This document shows, in pieces, positions 60,632 through 64,000 of a DNA stretch of 64,000 nt. The DNA lies in contig OX457026.1 in assembly GCA_949752745.1 (NCBI GenBank), positions 35,703,911 through 35,767,910 on the forward strand, written 5' to 3'. This stretch comes from Protula sp. h YS-2021 (taxonomy: Eukaryota > Annelida > Polychaeta > Sabellida > Serpulidae). Below the pieces are notes generated by a model. The model made no database searches and was not told where the DNA came from. It saw only the letters and a list, made by a program, of their open reading frames with translations. The stretch's first letter is position 1. Each line of letters opens with the position of its first letter. A program made the translations under genes and the position numbers.

Positions 60632-62105
60632 GTTTACTTGTCCTTCACCTTCAAGTAAAAATGCTACTGGTGCAGCGACTGATTGATTAGCAAAGCATGC
60701 AGTAAATCGTTGCTATAAAACAGCTGACCTCCAGGACAGGAAAAAGAATCCCATTTAAAAACATCACGATTTTTTTAATTTTTAAAATTTAAATCAAACT
60801 TGAAATATGAAGTAAAAAAGAAGACACAATACCAAAGTTTTAACAATTTATTGCAGACGTCACAACGCTTTCTTGTAAGACATTTGTAAGTACATTTGAA
60901 ATTTTCAGTGGGCCTGTGGAGTAAAAATTCAGTTGTTTAGAACACCTATCGCGGAATTCAAAATTGACGCCCATTGAGGCTTATGGCCATCCCTTTAATA
61001 AAATATATTATACACCCCAGACCAAGCTGCCATAGAGATTGACTGTTGGGCAACAACGAGAAATAAGTCTGCTTTATATGATCTTTTCCGTTGTGGTGCA
61101 GCAGCGTTCTCTTCATATTTATGTGTGTTCCATATGCAGCACATTTGTAGCTTTATTTAAATATCAAGTTTTTTAGTACTGGAGAGCTCTTTATTTACAC
61201 TTGTTGATAATTACAAAAAATCTGAAAATAAATATAAAAAAGAAAACACGAAGTAAGACAGATTGAAATTTATTCACTGTATCTATTAATTCAAACGTCT
61301 AGCAAACAATATATACGTATTCACATTCTAAACTGCTTTATTAAAAATGAGGAAGTATCTATTTTTTGTTTAAAAAAAGAAAACTGGTTTTAAGGTTACA
61401 TTTTCAAATAACTAGACAACAACAAGCAGCTAAATATAGGCTGAATAAAACAACACAACAGTTTTATATGTATTTTATACATGTGACAGCAGAAAAAAAG
61501 CAGCTTTATAATGTTGGTTCATTTGTTGTCCTCATTATCTCATCTGGGGTCTTCATATTACATTTAATAAATTAATAGTGATTTGAAAAGAAAAACAAAC
61601 TTTTTTATCGTTTATTGGAGTATTTTGGATGTCCATTTTAGTTTGCAGCGTTCACAAATCTCTTATTTATTGATAATAAACTGATTGGTGTTGTTATCGC
61701 TGTATAACTATACTTGCATATGTTAAAACTTAATTTGTACTGTCTATTAATAAATAACACCAGACGCTTGTTTTATCACAAATCACAAAACCATTATAAA
61801 AGATGCTACAAAAAAATTTGTGCTTAAGTGTACGAAAATAGCTCGTACCTGTGTGATAGTTCACACCATGACAACTCTCACTTTTTTATTGAGAACGAAC
61901 TTTCTCAGCAACAAATGTGCCCCATAGAATGCTCGCGCTTAATATATTTAATGCATAATGTTGTTATCCTGTTTATTTTACTTTTTTCATTAACTGGTCA
62001 GGTTTGGTTATTCAATAATATGTAATGACTACTAAATTTAAAAGGTAGGCCAATTCTTATAAGTGAAAACTTCAATGGCCCACCGTTTCCACGATGAGAG
62101 GTAAC
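60632..62105. other. SDHB upstream region and intergenic DNA
   Basis: The SDHB 5' UTR and promoter must lie just above 60631. No TATA box at a convincing distance is seen. From 60.8 to 62.1 kb the sequence is very AT-rich with no recognised gene. Confidence 0.4.
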
Positions 62106-62191
62106 AATTTTTACGCATGTATTTTTGTGTATCCAATTCTATGTTGTACCTTTTTTTTTTGGAAATAAACTATTGATTGATTGATTGATTG
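62106..62191 (+). mobile_element. 3' tail of a LINE or SINE with (ATTG)n end
   Basis: GTTGTACC, a T-run, GGAAATAAAC and (TATT)GATTGATTGATTGATTG match the common 3' end of CR1/L2-like retroposons, which finish in an AATAAA and a short tetranucleotide repeat. No upstream body is recognised. The tail directly abuts the LTR-like sequence at 62192. Confidence 0.5.
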
Positions 62192-62879
62192 TGTTATACG
62201 CGTGAGGTGGGTACGTGGAAACACTAATTGAAACTAAACAGACGCCAAGTTGCCGCCATATCTTTATTTACAACCGGAAGTCACTGGCTACGCATATACA
62301 CAACATTACCCGCGTACTGAAACAAGACTTACTGTGTAGATTACTGCTTAACTGTGCTTTAACTGCTATTTTGCTACCAGCATTCAGTTGAACACTTTAT
62401 CTGATTATCAAACAAAAAGATATAAAATTTATAAGTATACTAGACAGAATATATCAATTAAATTACCTGAAAATTGCGGAATTTTACTTTTTCAATCCTT
62501 TTTTTTCTCTTACTCTATATTATCGCTATCACTGCGATTCGACGCTCTCTGATCATAAACTCGATCCATGAGTATGACTTCAAGGATCACTTAACAGACA
62601 TGGAAATGAAGCTTGAAGCAATTATAAAGGATAACGAATACGCAAAATAACTACTTCAGAGATATCTAAACCATAACCTTTAACTTGCCACTTAGTTCAG
62701 ATATATTATAAGCAATTAAACGCAAAAGATAAATCCAAAATTCTCTTCTCTTTATATTTACCGTACACAATTACAGCAGCTGAAATGTCGATTAACTGTA
62801 AAAATTGTCAACATTACAGCAACGTTATCAGCACTTTAACTGAACTGCAACCAGCTATCAAATCAGCACCTGTACAACA
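62192..62879 (-). repeat. Putative 3' LTR of a second gypsy element
   Basis: Plus-strand start TGTTATAC and end GTACAACA are near-perfect inverted ends, and AATAAA lies on the minus strand about 70 bp inside the outer border, as in an LTR. No polypurine tract is visible next to 62880 and the partner LTR is outside the window, so the inner border is a guess. Confidence 0.45.
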
Positions 62880-62973
62880 TTAAACAAACATAAAACGTTA
62901 ATATTGGCTTAGAATAAATTAATAATAATTGAATCTAGCAAAATATCTTAATTGCACGACATTTAACTGAAAG

Positions 62974-63254
62974 TTAGTCCTCGAAACCGTACTTCTTTGG
63001 CGATCTTACAGAACGACCTGATCGCGATACACGACTACCGACACTTGAAATTTCAGTTTTTGCTTTAGCCGGTGAAACGGGGTGCGAAACATTGACAGAA
63101 GGCTCGGGAATTCTAACTGTCACAGTTTTTCGGCTAGAAACAGCGGGTTTCTCTTTCGAAATCATGGTTTCACCAGATGTAGATGGCGCTATGCTACACG
63201 GAATAGCTGTACGGTCTACTGTCGGGTAAGGTTCAGTGGGCTTGGGTAAAACAG
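62974..63254 (-). pseudogene. C-terminal tail of Pol from the second gypsy element, frameshifted
   Basis: A frame that ends RSGRSVRSPKKYGFED, the basic 'RSGR..KPP..' type tail found after gypsy integrases. It opens with ALTVLPKPTEPYPTVD directly at the point where the integrase frame stops. A single-base shift at about 63257 separates the two. Confidence 0.7.
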
Positions 63255-64000
63255 TTAATGCTTGATAGGTTTTTCTTCAACCGGGTGTTGTGAACAACGG
63301 ATATGGTAAACGTGTCTTCTCCAAATCGAATTGTCAACCAAAACTTCATACATTAACGTTCCGATTTTTCGCGAGATAACTGCAAATGTCCATTTTCCGT
63401 GCTTTTGTCGATAGTCCCTCACAAGCACTTCATCACCCACACTAAAAGAACGGCGCTGAAATTCGTCTTTGGTGTTTACATTTCTGTAAACGATGTCGCG
63501 CAAACTAGGTTTTGCCAAATCCAGCCTTGTTTTGATTTCACGTCCTAGGAATAACAAGGATGGGGTCTCGTTAGTAGTTGCGTTTTTAGATGATCGATAC
63601 ATGAGTAGAAATTTGGCTACTTTCTCGTGCATTGAACGAGGTTCGTGCTTCATCGATTTGAGACTAGATTTCAGACTCTGAACCATACGTTCTGCTAAAC
63701 CGTTTCGCGAGGGTTTAAAAGGACTCGTAGTTTTGTGAATAATTTCATGTAGTTTTAAGAATTTCTGGAAGGCTTCAGAATGGAAGGTTGTACCATTGTC
63801 CGTACAGATAACATCACAAATTCCATAGGCGCTAAACAGTTCTTGAAGTACTTTGACAGTTTCCGGGGCAGTGATTTTTTCCATGATCCGTACCCCTGGC
63901 CATCTGGAGTGTGCATCGACCATTAGGATAAACATATGGCCTTGAAAAGGTCCTGCAAAATCAATGTGGATCCTTTTCCACGGCTGACTGGGCCATTCCC
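63255..64000 (-). CDS. Integrase of a second gypsy element (K02A2.6/mag-like), cut by the window edge
   Basis: The frame is open to the window edge. Catalytic core residues are the Asp of WKRIHIDFAGPF, the Asp of VICTDNGTTF and the Glu of NGLAERMVQ. ATTNETPSLLFLGREIKTRL and SVGDEVLVRDY follow, as in mag/K02A2.6-type integrases. This is clearly different from the integrase at 27.7-29.1 kb. The zinc-binding N-terminus lies outside the window. It ends at TAA 63255, probably early because of a 1-nt shift. Confidence 0.92.
   Translation of the reverse strand, partial: EWPSQPWKRIHIDFAGPFQGHMFILMVDAHSRWPGVRIMEKITAPETVKVLQELFSAYGICDVICTDNGTTFHSEAFQKFLKLHEIIHKTTSPFKPSRNGLAERMVQSLKSSLKSMKHEPRSMHEKVAKFLLMYRSSKNATTNETPSLLFLGREIKTRLDLAKPSLRDIVYRNVNTKDEFQRRSFSVGDEVLVRDYRQKHGKWTFAVISRKIGTLMYEVLVDNSIWRRHVYHIRCSQHPVEEKPIKH

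Overview
The window is AT-rich genomic DNA of a non-vertebrate animal. Three spliced nuclear genes with GT-AG introns sit in a dense bed of transposable elements, including LINE, tyrosine-recombinase, Ty3/gypsy, hAT and pogo-like families. I cannot name the species. Nothing prokaryotic is present.

Layout. 0.9-8.3 kb (+): the 3' seven exons of allantoinase (purine/urate breakdown), with a LINE fragment in an intron and a 41-bp tandem repeat that has copied the last 3' splice site. 9.3-18.4 kb: two large arrays of one ~150-bp repeat family in opposite orientations, with other tandem repeats between them and a 790-bp inverted-repeat element inside the second. 19.8-20.2 kb: a LINE remnant. 21.8-24.9 kb (-): a decayed tyrosine-recombinase retrotransposon (gag-like, RT, RNase H, recombinase). 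25.4-35.6 kb (-): a nearly complete 10.25-kb Ty3/gypsy element with 154-bp LTRs differing at one base, a 4-bp target duplication, a tRNA-Leu-type primer site and a polypurine tract. Between its integrase and 3' LTR it carries an extra gene ending in a TatD-family metal-dependent nuclease domain. 36.0-39.0 kb: two inverted-repeat elements, one with an unrecognised 147-residue ORF.

39.6-46.8 kb (+): a complete SLC35E2-type nucleotide-sugar/triose-phosphate transporter-like gene (7 coding exons, 376 residues). 49.8-60.6 kb (-): a complete SDHB gene (9 coding exons, 287 residues), the iron-sulfur subunit of mitochondrial complex II. The two genes converge, and candidate poly(A) signals for both lie within about 40 bp at 48.86-48.90 kb. 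SDHB intron 1 holds a pogo-like element with a hAT element nested inside it. 62.2-64.0 kb (-): the 3' end of a second, different Ty3/gypsy element, cut by the window edge.

The three host genes are functionally unrelated. The most unusual feature is the TatD-carrying LTR retrotransposon. It also has a canonical T TTA AAC -1 frameshift heptamer joining its zinc-knuckle frame to pol, and several isolated in-frame stop codons that conflict with its nearly identical LTRs.
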